A stretch of 64,000 nt of DNA from JANSXG01 sp024743075 (GCA_042140185.1 CP159477.1:2976001-3040000); one strand, 5' to 3'. Positions 30,684 through 40,830 are shown, numbered from the stretch's first letter. Numbers and translations: made by a program. The notes: generated by a model not told the origin, from the sequence alone.

Positions 30684-31471
30684 TCGAGTGCACGCCATCC
30701 AGAGCTCGACGCCTGATGATGATCGCCGGCGCACTCGGCGCGCTGTCGTTTCCGCTTGTCGCGCAGGACGCGCCGCCCAAGGCCGATCCTCCGGCGGATC
30801 CGCCGAAACAGAACGAGCCAGAGAAGGAACAGCCCGCCAAGCCCGCCAGCAGCGAGACCGAGTCCGCCACCGACGCCCCGGCGGCTCCGCCGGCGTCCGA
30901 TCCGCTCGACCTCGACGATCTGCTCCGCCTGCCCGGTTCGGACGACGCCGTCGATCGCGCCGACCCCGAGGCGGGTGAGCCCGAGACCGAACTCGATCGC
31001 CGCCTCACCGGGCGCCAGGCCCAGCAGGCGCTCGTGCAGGCCGTGCAGGAGATGGGCGAAGTCGCCGATCGGCTCGAACAACTGCGCGATGCCGGCGTCG
31101 TCACACAGCGCTTGCAGCAGGAGATCATCACCAAACTCGATGTGCTGATCGAGAGCGCCGAATCGCAGCAGTCCCAGTCGTCCGGTTCGAGCAGTTCACA
31201 GCAGCAGCCGGGCCAGCAGCAGCCCGGCCAGCAGCAGACGCAGCAGAGCCAGACGCCCGGCCAATCGCCCAACTCCGGCGAGTCCATGCCCCCCGGCCGA
31301 CAGGGCGAGCAGCTCAACCAGAATCTCGATCTCTCGGTCGCCGAATGGGGCAACCTGCCCGAACGCTTGCGCCAGTCACTGATCCAGGGTCAGTCGGACT
31401 ACTTCTCCGATCTGTACCGGCGCTGGACCGAGAGTTACTACCGACGCCTTGCCGAGGAAGCCTCCCGATGA
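30680..31471 (+). CDS. Exported Gln-rich coiled-coil protein of the MoxR cluster
   Basis: This is a 263-residue protein starting at a GTG that overlaps the DUF4175 stop. A signal peptide (LMMIAGALGALSFPLVAQ) leads to an acidic Pro/Ala-rich stretch. A helical region follows (QALVQAVQEMGEVADRLEQL), then a low-complexity region of Gln, Ser, Gly and Pro (about 165-205, with repeated QQPGQQQ) and a C-terminal motif LPERLRQSLIQGQSDYFSDL. That ending resembles the tail of small proteins coded after DUF4175 genes. No enzymatic motif is seen. The four-base overlap at both ends ties it to the operon. Confidence 0.75.
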   Translation: MIECTPSRARRLMMIAGALGALSFPLVAQDAPPKADPPADPPKQNEPEKEQPAKPASSETESATDAPAAPPASDPLDLDDLLRLPGSDDAVDRADPEAGEPETELDRRLTGRQAQQALVQAVQEMGEVADRLEQLRDAGVVTQRLQQEIITKLDVLIESAESQQSQSSGSSSSQQQPGQQQPGQQQTQQSQTPGQSPNSGESMPPGRQGEQLNQNLDLSVAEWGNLPERLRQSLIQGQSDYFSDLYRRWTESYYRRLAEEASR

Positions 31472-32541
31472 TCCGTCCACGCTCACTGGCACGCGCCGCA
31501 CTGCTCGGGCTCTGTCTCGCGACCGCGCACGGCGCGACGCTCGCGCAGGACGCACCGCCCACGGCCCAGAACGCCGCGCTCGAAAACGAGATCACGCCGG
31601 CGCTGAATCAGGCTGTCACCAACGGGCTGGAAGCACTCGCGCAGTTGCAGCGCGACGACGGTTCATTCGGTGGCCAGCGCGACGGTTCCAACGCGGCCAT
31701 CACAGGCCTCGCAGCGCTCGCGTTCATGGCCGACGGCAACATGCCCGGTCGAGGACAGTACAGCGAACAGGTCGAGCGAGCCCTCGAGTTTCTGCTCAAC
31801 AACACCAACGAAACCGGACTCATCGCCGGCGACACCTCGCACGGGCCGATGTACGGCCACGGTTTCGCTACGCTCTTCCTCGGCGAGGTCTACGGCATGA
31901 CCGCAGGGGGCGACAACGCCGAGCAGTCCCGGCGGACCCACGACGCGCTCGTCCGCGCCGTACGCCTGATCGTCCAGACGCAGAACGAAGAAGGCGGCTG
32001 GCGCTACAACCCCACGCCCCACGACGCCGACATCTCCGTCACGATCACCCAGATCATGGCGCTGCGCAGCGCGCGCAACGCCGGAATCGAGGTGCCGATC
32101 GAGACCATCGACCGCGCCGTCGAATATGTCCGGCGCTGTCAGAACGCTGACGGCGGGTTTCGCTATCAGGCCGGTCGCGGTGCCTCGGCGTGGCCCCGGT
32201 CCGCCGCGGGGGTGGCGAGTCTCTACTACGCCGGAATCTACGAGGGCGAGGAAATCGAGCGCGGCCTCGACTACATCGTCGAGACCAGCATGCCCGGTCG
32301 CGCGCGCAACACCGGCGGTGCCCACTACTTCTACGGCCACTACTACGCCGTCCAGACCATGTACCTCGCCGGCGGAGAACGCTGGGCCACCTGGTGGCCG
32401 GCCATCCGCGAGGAACTCATCGAGCGTCAGGAGGCCTCCGGTGGCTGGTCTGATAACTCCGCCGGCACTGCCTACGGCACCGCCATGGCTCTCATCATCC
32501 TCCAGATGCCTAAGCGCTACCTGCCGATCTTCCAGAAGTAA
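31468..32541 (+). CDS. Exported alpha/alpha-toroid protein (prenyltransferase/squalene oxidase repeats)
   Basis: This is a 357-residue protein. The ATG overlaps the previous stop (ATGA) and the signal peptide is ARAALLGLCLATAHGATLAQ. Six to seven helical repeats carry the QW-like turns DDGSFGGQ, EEGGWRYN, DGGFRYQ and SGGWSDN, as in terpene cyclase folds. The cyclase acid motif is missing, so I expect an exported binding or scaffold role. The protein is shorter than the paralogue at 1347-2843 and lacks its beta insertion. Its position within the MoxR cluster suggests it works with the VWA proteins outside the cytoplasmic membrane. Confidence 0.85.
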   Translation: MIRPRSLARAALLGLCLATAHGATLAQDAPPTAQNAALENEITPALNQAVTNGLEALAQLQRDDGSFGGQRDGSNAAITGLAALAFMADGNMPGRGQYSEQVERALEFLLNNTNETGLIAGDTSHGPMYGHGFATLFLGEVYGMTAGGDNAEQSRRTHDALVRAVRLIVQTQNEEGGWRYNPTPHDADISVTITQIMALRSARNAGIEVPIETIDRAVEYVRRCQNADGGFRYQAGRGASAWPRSAAGVASLYYAGIYEGEEIERGLDYIVETSMPGRARNTGGAHYFYGHYYAVQTMYLAGGERWATWWPAIREELIERQEASGGWSDNSAGTAYGTAMALIILQMPKRYLPIFQK

Positions 32542-32577
32542 TCGCCCGACCGCCGCGTTCGCGACGATGGAGACTCC

Positions 32578-33867
32578 ATGATGATCCCCAAACCGATCCG
32601 ACGGATCTCGACGCTTGCCGGAACCATCGCCGCGCTGTCGTGTGCCGCGGCGACGGTCGCTCAATCGTCGAACTCCGCGGATCGCCCGCGCATCCTCCTG
32701 ATCGACGATCAGTTCAACGCCTCGCACGCGCGACTTGTCAGCATCACCGCCGACGGAGTCACCGTCGAAGATCCGTCGGGCAACATCACGCTGCTCGCGC
32801 CCGGCTCCGTGTTGGCGCTTGTCGCGATTGACGGACCGATCAACCCGGAGCACGGGATCGGTTCGGTTGTTCCCGCCCAGCAGGTTGAACCGATCCGCGC
32901 CCGCCGCATCTCCGACGCGCTCACCGGGTCCGCATCGGGGTTCATCGAGACCACGACCGGCGCCCGGTTCCCCGGATCGGTCGCCCCCACCGCCGCGGCC
33001 GGCGACGCGGTCGCCTGGCACCACCCGCAGGTCGGTCGGGTCGAGATCCCGCTCGAGACGATCACCCGGATCGTCATGCCCGGAGCCGCCGCTGACGGTC
33101 CGCCGGTCCGTCGCACCGAAAGCGCTGACGAACTCGTGCTCGCCAACGGCGATGTGCTCCCCGGCTTCATCCTGGCCGTCGGTCCGACGACCAGCATCGA
33201 GACCGATTCGGGCAACATCGTGGATCTGCCGATCGACCGTGTCGCCGCGGCGCTGCTCGCCAACCCGAGCGAGCCGATGGACGGCACCATGATCTGGCTC
33301 AGCGACGGGAGCACCTTCCCCGCCGCCGCGCTCACCGCGACGAGTTCGAGCGGTGTGCGGATGACGCTGCCCGGTGGTGAGACCGTCGAGTACGACCCGC
33401 AGACGCTCCGCGCCATCGCGTTCGAAGCCGCGGGCATTCTCCCGCTGTCCGAGCTCGAGCCGCAGTCGCAGGAGCCCGTCGGCGAGCGTGTGTTCGTCGA
33501 GCCGATCAACACGCTGCGCCACCCCGACGACCTCGCCTTCAACGCCGGTCCGGTGCTCAACGCGCTCGACATCGACATGCCCGGCCCGATGCGCGTCACG
33601 TGGACGCTCCCGCCCGGCGTGCAGCGATTCGCCGGGACCGCGTCCCTCGCCGATACATCCGGCGGCTGGGGCGACTGTCAGTTTTCCATCGAAGTCGACG
33701 GCGAGCGCGTCTTCTCGACGCGCCTGCACGAGGATCTGCCGGTCGCAGCGTTTAACCTGGATGCCCAGGGCGCTCTGGATCTGTCCGTGATCGTCGAACC
33801 CGGGAACTTCGGCCCGATCCGGGATCGCGTGTTCCTGCACCGGCCGCTGCTGCAGATCGAGCGCTGA
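32578..33867 (+). CDS. Exported beta-rich protein, last gene of the MoxR cluster
   Basis: This is a 429-residue protein with a signal peptide (ISTLAGTIAALSCAAATVAQ). The N-terminal two thirds contain repeated beta motifs around a shared pattern: SADELVLANGDVLPGFILAV, then DGTMIWLSDGSTFPA, then GGETVEYD. The C-terminal 130 residues resemble a jelly-roll of the NPCBM type (a carbohydrate-binding-like module), with GVQRFAGTASLADTSGGWGD and VEPGNFGPIRDRVFLHRPLL. No catalytic motif is seen. It follows the toroid gene by 36 bases and probably shares its transcript. Confidence 0.72.
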   Translation: MMIPKPIRRISTLAGTIAALSCAAATVAQSSNSADRPRILLIDDQFNASHARLVSITADGVTVEDPSGNITLLAPGSVLALVAIDGPINPEHGIGSVVPAQQVEPIRARRISDALTGSASGFIETTTGARFPGSVAPTAAAGDAVAWHHPQVGRVEIPLETITRIVMPGAAADGPPVRRTESADELVLANGDVLPGFILAVGPTTSIETDSGNIVDLPIDRVAAALLANPSEPMDGTMIWLSDGSTFPAAALTATSSSGVRMTLPGGETVEYDPQTLRAIAFEAAGILPLSELEPQSQEPVGERVFVEPINTLRHPDDLAFNAGPVLNALDIDMPGPMRVTWTLPPGVQRFAGTASLADTSGGWGDCQFSIEVDGERVFSTRLHEDLPVAAFNLDAQGALDLSVIVEPGNFGPIRDRVFLHRPLLQIER

Positions 33868-33877
33868 GCGGCATCCT

Positions 33878-34324
33878 TCAGTAACGGATGTCGAGCATCT
33901 CCACGCGCATCGTCAGCGTCGTGTCTTTCGGGATGACGCCGCCGTAGCCCGCGCTCCCGTAGTGTGCGATCGGGGGCAGCGTGACATCCCTGATGCCTCC
34001 CTGACGCATCCCACGCACCGCCTCGTCGAGCCCGGCGATCACCGTGCCGTCACCGACGCGGAAGGGGTGCGTCTTATCCTTGGCGTACAGATCGACGACG
34101 CGGGTGCCGTCGGGCAGCGCGAGCCAGTACACCACGCGCACCTGCATGCCGGGCTTCGCCTCGGGCCCTGATCCGGTCCGAACCTCGGTCCATTTGGTCG
34201 CGTGCTTCGCGTTCATCTCGATACGGATCTCGTTGCACGACCCAACACCGACCGTGCCCGCTCCGGCGAGAACGCACGCACCGCCAATCACGAGGCGCTT
34301 GCGGATGGAACGGATAAGACCCAT
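33878..34324 (-). CDS. FKBP-type peptidyl-prolyl isomerase lipoprotein
   Basis: This is a 148-residue protein. I took the ATG at 34324, which gives a proper signal (RKRLVIGGACVLAGAGTVG) ending in a lipobox-like VGSC. The rest is an FKBP domain: MQVRVVYWLALPDGTRVVDL, then FRVGDGTVIAGLDEAVRGM, then GIRDVTLPPIAHYGSAGYGG and a final IPKDTTLTMRVEMLDI. The conserved hydrophobic pocket (VIAGLDEA, HYG) is intact. It should fold periplasmic proteins. It is the last gene of the minus-strand ybeY-corC-cysS-tmk run and converges with the preceding cluster. Confidence 0.88.
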   Translation of the reverse strand: MGLIRSIRKRLVIGGACVLAGAGTVGVGSCNEIRIEMNAKHATKWTEVRTGSGPEAKPGMQVRVVYWLALPDGTRVVDLYAKDKTHPFRVGDGTVIAGLDEAVRGMRQGGIRDVTLPPIAHYGSAGYGGVIPKDTTLTMRVEMLDIRY

Positions 34325-34387
34325 GCAGAGCGTATCGGTCCGTTCGCGAGTCAAGCCAAGAGCGGCCGGGCGTTATCGGGCGGCCGA

Positions 34388-34636
34388 TCAGCCTCGACTC
34401 GACCAGATCGTCACCGGTCGATCCGTCGCCTTGTCATGCAGGCGTGCCACGCGGCGCCACACGCCCATCCCGCACTCGTCTCTGGGTGCTTCCAGCGGCT
34501 CCGCCCCGGCCTTGATCGCGTCCCGATACCGTCGGTCCACGAAGTCCACCTGCACGACGACCGTGTCGCCGTCGTCCACCACGCCGCCCTCGATGGGACG
34601 CAGCGCGGCGGTCAGCCGTTCGCTCAGCAGACTCAC
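34388..34636 (-). CDS. Small conserved-looking protein after tmk
   Basis: This is an 82-residue protein starting at a GTG that overlaps the tmk stop by three bases, which argues that it is real and coupled. It reads as a compact mixed fold (TVVVQVDFVDRRYRDAI, GMGVWRRVARLHDKA) with a Trp-containing end. It has no signal peptide or membrane helix. I do not recognise the family. Confidence 0.6.
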   Translation of the reverse strand: MSLLSERLTAALRPIEGGVVDDGDTVVVQVDFVDRRYRDAIKAGAEPLEAPRDECGMGVWRRVARLHDKATDRPVTIWSSRG

Positions 34637-35317
34637 GCGCGGGCCTCGGTTCCGACCAGTTTGGCGCGGATCGCATCAAGCGTTGCTCGCGTCACCTCGT
34701 CCTGATTGCGCGTCGCGTCGATCACCGCGTACCTGTCGCTCATCTCACGCGCCTGCTCGAGATACCCGCGCGGACCCGCTTGTGGAACGCCTCGCCCTTC
34801 TGCTCCATCCGGTCAAGCAGCGGGTTCAGGCGCGTCGCCGCTGTCGCCTGATCCACGTCGAAGACCACCGTCAGGTCCGCCGGCCAATGCCTGCCGCAGG
34901 CGGCGCGAGCGACCGAGATAATCTCTTCCTTGCTGATCCCGCCCGCCGTGCCCTGATACGCCAGAGTGGACGACACATACCGGTCGGCCAGCACCAACTC
35001 ACCCCGTTCGAGCGCGGGTTCAACTTTCTCGCTGACGAGCTGTGCTCGGCTGGCCATGTACATCATCAGTTCGCATCGAACGCCCATCTCCGGAAGAGAG
35101 GGGTCCAGAAGCACCTCGCGGATGCGCTCGCTGATCGCGGTGCCACCCGGATCGCGCACCTCGCACACCGCGAGCCCCGCGCACGGGCGAGTTCGCCGAT
35201 CCGGCGGAACTGCGTCGACTTGCCGGACCCATCCGGACCGTCGAACACCACGAATTTTCCGGCCAACGAAGGCAGCCACGACGCCGACTGCCTGAACGCG
35301 TTCAGCACCGACTGCAT
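34633..35317 (-). CDS. tmk: Thymidylate kinase (two frame breaks)
   Basis: Tmk phosphorylates dTMP to dTDP. Three frames join. The first carries the P-loop FVVFDGPDGSGKSTQFRRIG; the second has REVLLDPSLPEMGVRCELMM, the DRY motif LADRYVSSTLAYQG and LTVVFDVDQATAATRL; the third gives GYLEQAREMSDRYAVIDATR and ends TEARA. The breaks lie near 35176 (a G run) and 34772 (GCGCGGG), each explained by one missing base. The repaired length is about 228 residues. The start is uncertain: the ATG at 35317 is used, and a GTG overlapping the cysS stop at 35353 is possible. Tmk is essential, so true decay is unlikely. Confidence 0.88.
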
Positions 35318-35349
35318 CGACCCGGACCCCTGCTGGAACAGCCCGCCGC

Positions 35350-36965
35350 TCACAGCGACACCGTCCGCTTCCAAACCGGCCCGTCCGGCGTGTCGGTCAC
35401 CTCGACCCCGCGATCCGTCAGCTCATCGCGGATGCGATCCGCCTCGGCCCAGTTCTTGTCCTTCTTCGCCTGCGTGCGCGCCGCGACCAGCGCGTCGATC
35501 TCGGCATCGTCCTCGCCTGCGCTGGCGTCACCACCGCGATCCAGTTCCAGCACGCCGAGCACGCGATCGAATTCGCGCATCAGATCCGCGTCAGCCCTTG
35601 TCGGCGCGTCGGTATCGCGAACCCATCCGTTGATCACCCCGAGCGCACCGGCGATGTTCAGATCGCCGTTCAGCTCCATCGCAAAGCGTTCCGCCACCGC
35701 GCGGTTCCGATCGCCGGTGTGCGAACTCGTATCGCCCGCTTCGACGAACGCGCTCCATCGCTCGATGCGACGCTGCGCATCTTTCAGGTCCTGCTGGGTG
35801 AAGTTCGCGTTCGTCCGGTAGTGCGTGTTGATCAGCGACAGCCGCACAGCCGCCGGGCTGAAACCCTTCGCGAAAAGGTCTCGAGCGGTGAAGAAGTTGC
35901 CCTTGCTCTTGGACATCTTCTCGCCCTCCACCTGCAGGAAGCGTGGGTGGAACCAGAAGTTCGAGAAACTCGGCTCGCCCGTCGCGCAGCGACTCTGGGC
36001 GATCTCGCATTCGTGGTGAGGGAAGATGTTGTCCTCGCCGCCGGAGTGGATATCGATCCGCTCGCCGAGACGCTCGCGTGCCATCGCCGAGCACTCGATG
36101 TGCCAGCCCGGGTACCCCTCGCCGAGCGGATGCTTCTTGAGCACCTCCAGCGACCTCTCGTCGCCCGCGAGTTCCCGCGTCGGATCCCACCGCATGATGT
36201 GACGCCGGTCCGGCTTCCAGAGCATGAAGTCCGCCGGGTGCTTTTTCACCGCCTGCGCCTCGTCGCTCACGCGCCCGCCCGCCCCGGACCGGATCGCGTC
36301 GAGCGTGTTCCCGCTCAGGTTGCCGTACTCAGGGAAAGATTGCGTGTCGAAGTAGCACACGCCATCGCTCGCGATGTACGCGTGCCCGCGTTTAAGCAGT
36401 TCACAGATCATCGCCAGCATCTGCGGGATGATCCTCGTCGGTCGCGGCATCAGGCTCGGATCACTCTCGGCCTCGATCGCGACTTTCAAGCCGAGCTTCT
36501 TCGCGTCTTCGAGGAACGCGTCCGCATAGAACGCCGCGATATCGCGCGGGTTGTTCGGATCAAGCGTTGAGCCCTGCGCACGGTCGCGCCGTCCGGCAGC
36601 TTGCCGGATTTCTTGTCCTGGAGCAGACGCTGACGGGCCTGCTCCATTTTGTCCTCACCGCCGCCGTCTGCGTCGTCGTCGTCGGTCATGTGCCCGACGT
36701 CGGTGATGTTCATCACATGCGCCACGTCGTAGCCGCCCTCGCCGAACGCGTGGCCCTCCGGCTTCCCGTCGCTGTCGACCCGCTCGCACAGCGGCGATTC
36801 CAGCCAGCGTCGTAGCAGATCCGCCGCCAGAAAGCTCCGGAAGTTCCCGATGTGCGCAAAGTCGTACACCGTCGGCCCGCAGGTGTAAAAACGGACCACA
36901 CCCGGTTCGATCGGCGCGAACATCTGCTCACGTCTGCTCAGCGTGTTGTTCAGCGTCAGAGGCAT
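35350..36965 (-). CDS. cysS: Cysteinyl-tRNA synthetase (frame broken)
   Basis: CysS charges tRNA(Cys). The N-terminal frame has FYTCGPTVYDFAHIGNFRSF (the HIGH-type motif HIGN and a zinc Cys). The C-terminal frame has WHIECSAMARERLGERIDIH with the second zinc Cys, then HHECEIAQSR, and the KMSKS signature GEKMSKSKGNFF. The break lies near 36575, where ATVRRAQ should pass to QGSTLDPNNPRDIAAFYADA. One missing base explains it. The repaired length of about 538 residues is normal. It is followed 32 bases later by tmk and preceded by the CorC-type gene. Confidence 0.93.
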
Positions 36966-37028
36966 AGTGCGAAGGGTAGATCAGAGCCGGCTCCGGTGCA
37001 GCACCGGCTCCGGCGACTCGCCGATTGT

Positions 37029-38420
37029 TCACACCGCATCACGCACCGGCGAATCGGCTTCCGCGGCGGGATCCGGAGCCGATTCGTCCGTCGCGGGCGC
37101 GTCACCCGACGCTTCCACCGGCTCACCGTTCTCGTCGACCTCGATCGCTTCCATCCGCAGCCGGTGCACCCGAGTCGGCTCGGCCTCCAGCACGGTGACC
37201 CGAACGCCCGGCGCCTCGAACACCTCGTCCACCACCGGGATATGCCCGAGCTCGCTCAGCACCCAGCCGCCGACCGTGTCGTACTCTTCGCTCTCGGCGA
37301 GCGTGACGCTCATCGCCTTGAGCGCATCGTTGGCATCATCGATGTACAGACGCGCATCGACCAGCGCCACCTTCGCCTCCGCATCGACCGAGATCTCCGG
37401 CTCGCGCTCGTGCTCGGGCTCGTACTCGTCCTGGATGTCGCCGACGATCTCCTCGAGGATGTCCTCGAAGGTCACAAGCCCGGCCGTCCCGCCATACTCG
37501 TCGATCACGATCGCCAGGTGCACCTTCGCCTGCTGGAGCTGGATCATCAATTCGTTGACCGGCTTGCTCTCGGGCACGAACTGCGCCTGGCGAAGGATCG
37601 GACGCAGCTCGAACGAGTCCACCGGGTGCCCGACCAGATCGATGAGATCCTTCGCGTACAAGACGCCCACGATGTGATCGAGATCGCCCTCGTACACCGG
37701 GATGCGGCTGTGCCCGGCCGTGGTGATGAACCCTTTGATGAACTCGATGTCGTCGGTGTACTCGAAGCCCTCGACCTCGGTCCGGGGCGTCATGATCTCT
37801 TCCACGGTCTTGCTGGTCATCTCCATGACCGATTCGATCATGTCGCGCTCCGACGCGCCGAGTTGACCCGACCGCTCGCCCTCGCTCACCGCCGAAAGCA
37901 GCTCGTCCTCGAGGATCTCACGCTCGCTCGACTGCTCGCCGGCCAGACGCTTCACGGCCGTCTCGACGAAGTGCATCTTCGAGACCGGAAGCAGCGTCAT
38001 GTGCAGGAGCCGGACGATCGGCGCCGCGCTGTACAGCACCCGCTCACCCGCGTTCGCCGCCAGACTCAACGGGAGCAGAGTCGAGAACGCGAACAGCAGG
38101 ACAGCCGACAACCCCAGCGCAAAGGCGACCGAAGCCCACTCCACCGACTGCACGCCCTCCGGTGACACACTCGACAGCGGTCCGACCAGCAGGACCACGC
38201 TGATCATCACGCCGATGTTCACCAGCAGACGAGCGAAGCTCAGTGCTCGTGCGTGCGCGTCGTCCTCATCGATGATCGGCTGGACGCGCTCCAGGCCCCC
38301 TCGCTCCTCGGCGATCTCCGTCAGCTTGCGCAGCGAGAAATCCCGCACCGCGAACACCAGGGTCGAGAGCACGACGCTCAGCCCGAGACAGATCAACAGC
38401 GATATATACGCCCCCGTCAC
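37029..38420 (-). CDS. CNNM/CorC-family transport protein with CBS domains
   Basis: This is a 463-residue protein of the HlyC/CorC (CNNM) family, linked in other bacteria to magnesium or cobalt transport. The N-terminal CNNM domain has three to four helices (ISLLICLGLSVVLSTLVFAV, VNIGVMISVVLLVG, VAFALGLSAVLLFAFSTLLP). Two CBS domains follow (VEEIMTPRTEVEGF and IVIDEYGGTAGLVTFEDILE), then the CorC_HlyC domain (EEYDTVGGWVLSELGHIP). The acidic tail is longer than usual. It overlaps ybeY by four bases, the same pairing as ybeY-ybeX in other bacteria. Confidence 0.92.
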   Translation of the reverse strand: MTGAYISLLICLGLSVVLSTLVFAVRDFSLRKLTEIAEERGGLERVQPIIDEDDAHARALSFARLLVNIGVMISVVLLVGPLSSVSPEGVQSVEWASVAFALGLSAVLLFAFSTLLPLSLAANAGERVLYSAAPIVRLLHMTLLPVSKMHFVETAVKRLAGEQSSEREILEDELLSAVSEGERSGQLGASERDMIESVMEMTSKTVEEIMTPRTEVEGFEYTDDIEFIKGFITTAGHSRIPVYEGDLDHIVGVLYAKDLIDLVGHPVDSFELRPILRQAQFVPESKPVNELMIQLQQAKVHLAIVIDEYGGTAGLVTFEDILEEIVGDIQDEYEPEHEREPEISVDAEAKVALVDARLYIDDANDALKAMSVTLAESEEYDTVGGWVLSELGHIPVVDEVFEAPGVRVTVLEAEPTRVHRLRMEAIEVDENGEPVEASGDAPATDESAPDPAAEADSPVRDAV

Positions 38421-39042
38421 TCGCTCTCCCCGCGCCCGAAGGCGTCTTCCAGACCCAGCGCGCGGAACACCTCGTCCTCGCGCGCGTGCATCCGCTCATA
38501 CGACGCCTCATCGCGGTCGTCGTACCCCAGCGCGTGCAGCACACCGTGCAGCGTGTACAGGGCCAGTTCGATTTCCACCGTGTGTCGCCGCTTCAGCGCT
38601 TCGCGCCGCGCGACATCCACACACACCAGAAGGTCCACATCGAGCTCCGCCCCGTCCGCCGACTCACCGGACGCCAGGTCGAACGTGATCACATCCGTCG
38701 TGCCCGGCACCCCACAGAACCGCTCGTGCGCGCCCGCCATCTCATCGTCGCCGACGATCCGCACCCGGACCGTTCCGCCGTCGCAGACGCCGCGCGCGGC
38801 TTCTCCGAGCAGGCGCTCGCACAGCGAATGGTACATCCGCTGGATGACCCACTCCGTGCCGGGCACAAGGTCAGCTCAACATCAATTCGGGGCGCGCTCG
38901 ACCCCGCATCGGGAGGCTCCCCGGCTTCGGCGCTCGTCGAAACACAAGATCGACTCGGGCCCGCATCGTCAGCGCCGGACGCACCGTCCTCGCCGCTCGC
39001 GTGCTCGCCACGCCCTTGCGTGGTGGTCTCACAGGTCATCAT
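38417..39042 (-). CDS. ybeY: rRNA maturation endonuclease YbeY (frame broken; third His replaced)
   Basis: YbeY is a single-strand RNase needed for 16S rRNA 3-prime maturation. The body starts at about PGTEWVIQRMYHSLCERLLG and has GVPGTTDVITFDL and the metal motif HGVLHALGYDD. The usual ending is HGxLHxxGYDH, so the third zinc ligand is Asp here. The first strand (RIDVELTL) is in a different frame upstream, and a single missing base near 38868 joins them. The true start is then among upstream Met codons up to 39042, with a long acidic N-terminal extension. The repaired length is up to 208 residues. It overlaps the CorC-type gene by four bases. Confidence 0.85.
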
Positions 39043-39385
39043 CGTTGGTTCGGCCCTGTCTTCATTCGGGTGTGGCAGTGTAGATCAGTTTCGACCCCGA
39101 TCCAAGCACAATCCAGCCCGATCGGTCCCGTTCCCGTCCGATCGCCCCAACCGTCCTCGGCACGCGTTGAGACCCCGGTTATCCGGACTATTCAACGGTT
39201 GGCCCGCCGCTTGCACCGTCAATCCGGAACCCCCGATCGGGGCCTTGGGCACCCGTTCGCTTCTCCCCGGCCCCTGCCAATCTGCTTGGTCGCTGCCGAT
39301 TCGACAGCCGCCGCACCGGAACAATCCCCCGCCCCCTGACGCTGATCCATCGCTCGCGTTCGCATCCCAACGGAGACCCGACGCC
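39043..39385. other. Divergent intergenic region between ybeY and mtfA
   Basis: I find no supported gene in these 343 bases. It should hold the promoters of both divergent transcripts, but I see no convincing -35/-10 pair. The GGAG at 39372-39375 is the mtfA ribosome site. Confidence 0.5.
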
Positions 39386-40239
39386 ATGTTCCCAGTCCTC
39401 AACCTCTTCGGCCTGCGTACCCGTTCCCGGCGTCGCCTCCTCGAAAAACCCTTCCCCACCGAGTGGGAGGCGATCATCGAACGCAACATCGACCGGTACC
39501 CGGCCTTGCCGATTCGCCAGCAGCGTCGCCTGCTCGATCTCACACGCATCTTCCTGGCCGAGAAATCCTTCGAAGGCGTCGGCATCGAACTGACCGACGA
39601 AGTCCGCGTCACCATCGCCGCCCACGCCGTCACCCTGCTCCTCAACCGCTACACCGACCCGAAAGACGCCGTCTTCTCCGGCGTCCGCTCGGTCATTGTC
39701 TACCCCAACCGCTACCGCGCCGCGGTCAGCACGATCGGCCCCGGCGGCGTAGTCACCGAGGGCAACCAGATCCGCCTCGGCGAAGCCTGGCACGGCCCCG
39801 GGACCGGCGGCACCATCGTCCTCTCGTGGGAAGATGTGCCGCGCGCCGACCGCTCCGGTGTCTCCTTCGAGGGGCGCAGCGCTCCGCCCACGCCCACAAC
39901 GTGGTCATCCACGAGTTCGCCCACGCCCTCGACGCCGAGAACGGCGATGTGAACGGGGCACCCAGACTCGACCGACCCGGCGCTTACGCGGCGTGGTCGA
40001 ACATCATGTCGCGCGAGTTCGTCGGCCTGCGTCGAGCCGCTGCGCTCGGTCTGCCGACCCTGCTCTCCGCCTACGGCGCGACCAACCCCGCCGAATTTTT
40101 CGCTGTCGCCACCGAAACCTACTTCGATCGCCCGGTCGAAATGCGCCAGCACCACCCCGACCTCTACTCTCAGTTGGAGGGTTACTACGGCCCCGCCGAA
40201 ACCCTTGTCCCAGCCGAGCCGACTATCTACAGCGTGTGA
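39386..40239 (+). CDS. mtfA: MtfA-like zinc-dependent peptidase (frame broken)
   Basis: MtfA is a zinc aminopeptidase of family M90 that binds the Mlc regulator in E. coli. The N-terminal frame reads LLEKPFPTEWEAIIERNI and has VRSVIVYPNRYRAAV. The second frame has NVVIHEFAHALDAENGDVNG, with the zinc motif HExxH, and later NPAEFFAVATETYFDRPVEM with the downstream Glu ligand. The break is in the GGGG at 39871-39874: one more G gives FEGGAQRSAHAHNVVIHEFA. The repaired length of about 284 residues is normal. GGAG lies upstream of the start. It converges on tadA with one base between the stops. Confidence 0.9.
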
Positions 40240-40240
40240 G

Positions 40241-40830
40241 TCACGCACCCTCGGTCTGTTCGAGCAGCGTCTTCGCGAACCCGATGCCCGGCCCGTCCTC
40301 GCGCGCCTCGACCCAGCGCACCCACAGGTCGCGGCAGTCCGCGCCAGCACGCCGCCGATCACCTCGGGCATCCAGCGCACCGGTCCGCCCGGCACCGCGC
40401 GCCCGCCACGCTTCGGCGAGCGGAGGTCCACCCGCTGCTCGAACCCGTTCCCCGGCGCTTCCAGCCCGTAGATCACACGCCCGATCCCCAGTTCGATCGC
40501 CGCGCCCATACACATCACGCACGGCTCCAGCGTGGTCACCAGCGTCAGCGTCTCCGGGTCGGGTCGCTCATCGCTCGGCAGCTCGATCAGCCGGCGCAAT
40601 GCCACCATCTCCGCATGCAGCGTCTTGTCGCCCTGCTTGTGGCTCTCGTTGTACCCCAGCGTCGCGGCGGTCCCGTCATCCGTGAACAGCACACACCCGA
40701 TCGGCACCCCACCATCCGCCGCACCATCACAGGCCGCATCAATCGCGGCCCGCATCAGGTGGTCGTAGTCGCCGGTGGGTTGTGTTGAGGCGACATCGTT
40801 CAAAGCAGTCCTGCTCAGCTTGGGTGGCAT
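40241..40830 (-). CDS. Nucleoside/tRNA-adenosine deaminase family protein (frame broken)
   Basis: This belongs to the cytidine/deoxycytidylate deaminase superfamily, closest in pattern to TadA and guanine deaminases. The zinc site is complete: HAEMVALRRLIE (HAE) and LEPCVMCMGAAIELGIGRV (PCxxC). The end moves to another frame near 40352 and reads ADCRDLWVRWVEAREDGPGI, then GFAKTLLEQTEGA. One missing base repairs it to about 196 residues. The long C-terminal part and the Gly-rich N-terminal strand argue against assigning a precise substrate (tRNA A34 versus free base) from the sequence alone. Confidence 0.85.

Noticed and set aside
34633..36965. tmk and cysS as pseudogenes
   Set aside because: Both are essential, all motifs remain, and single-base changes restore them.
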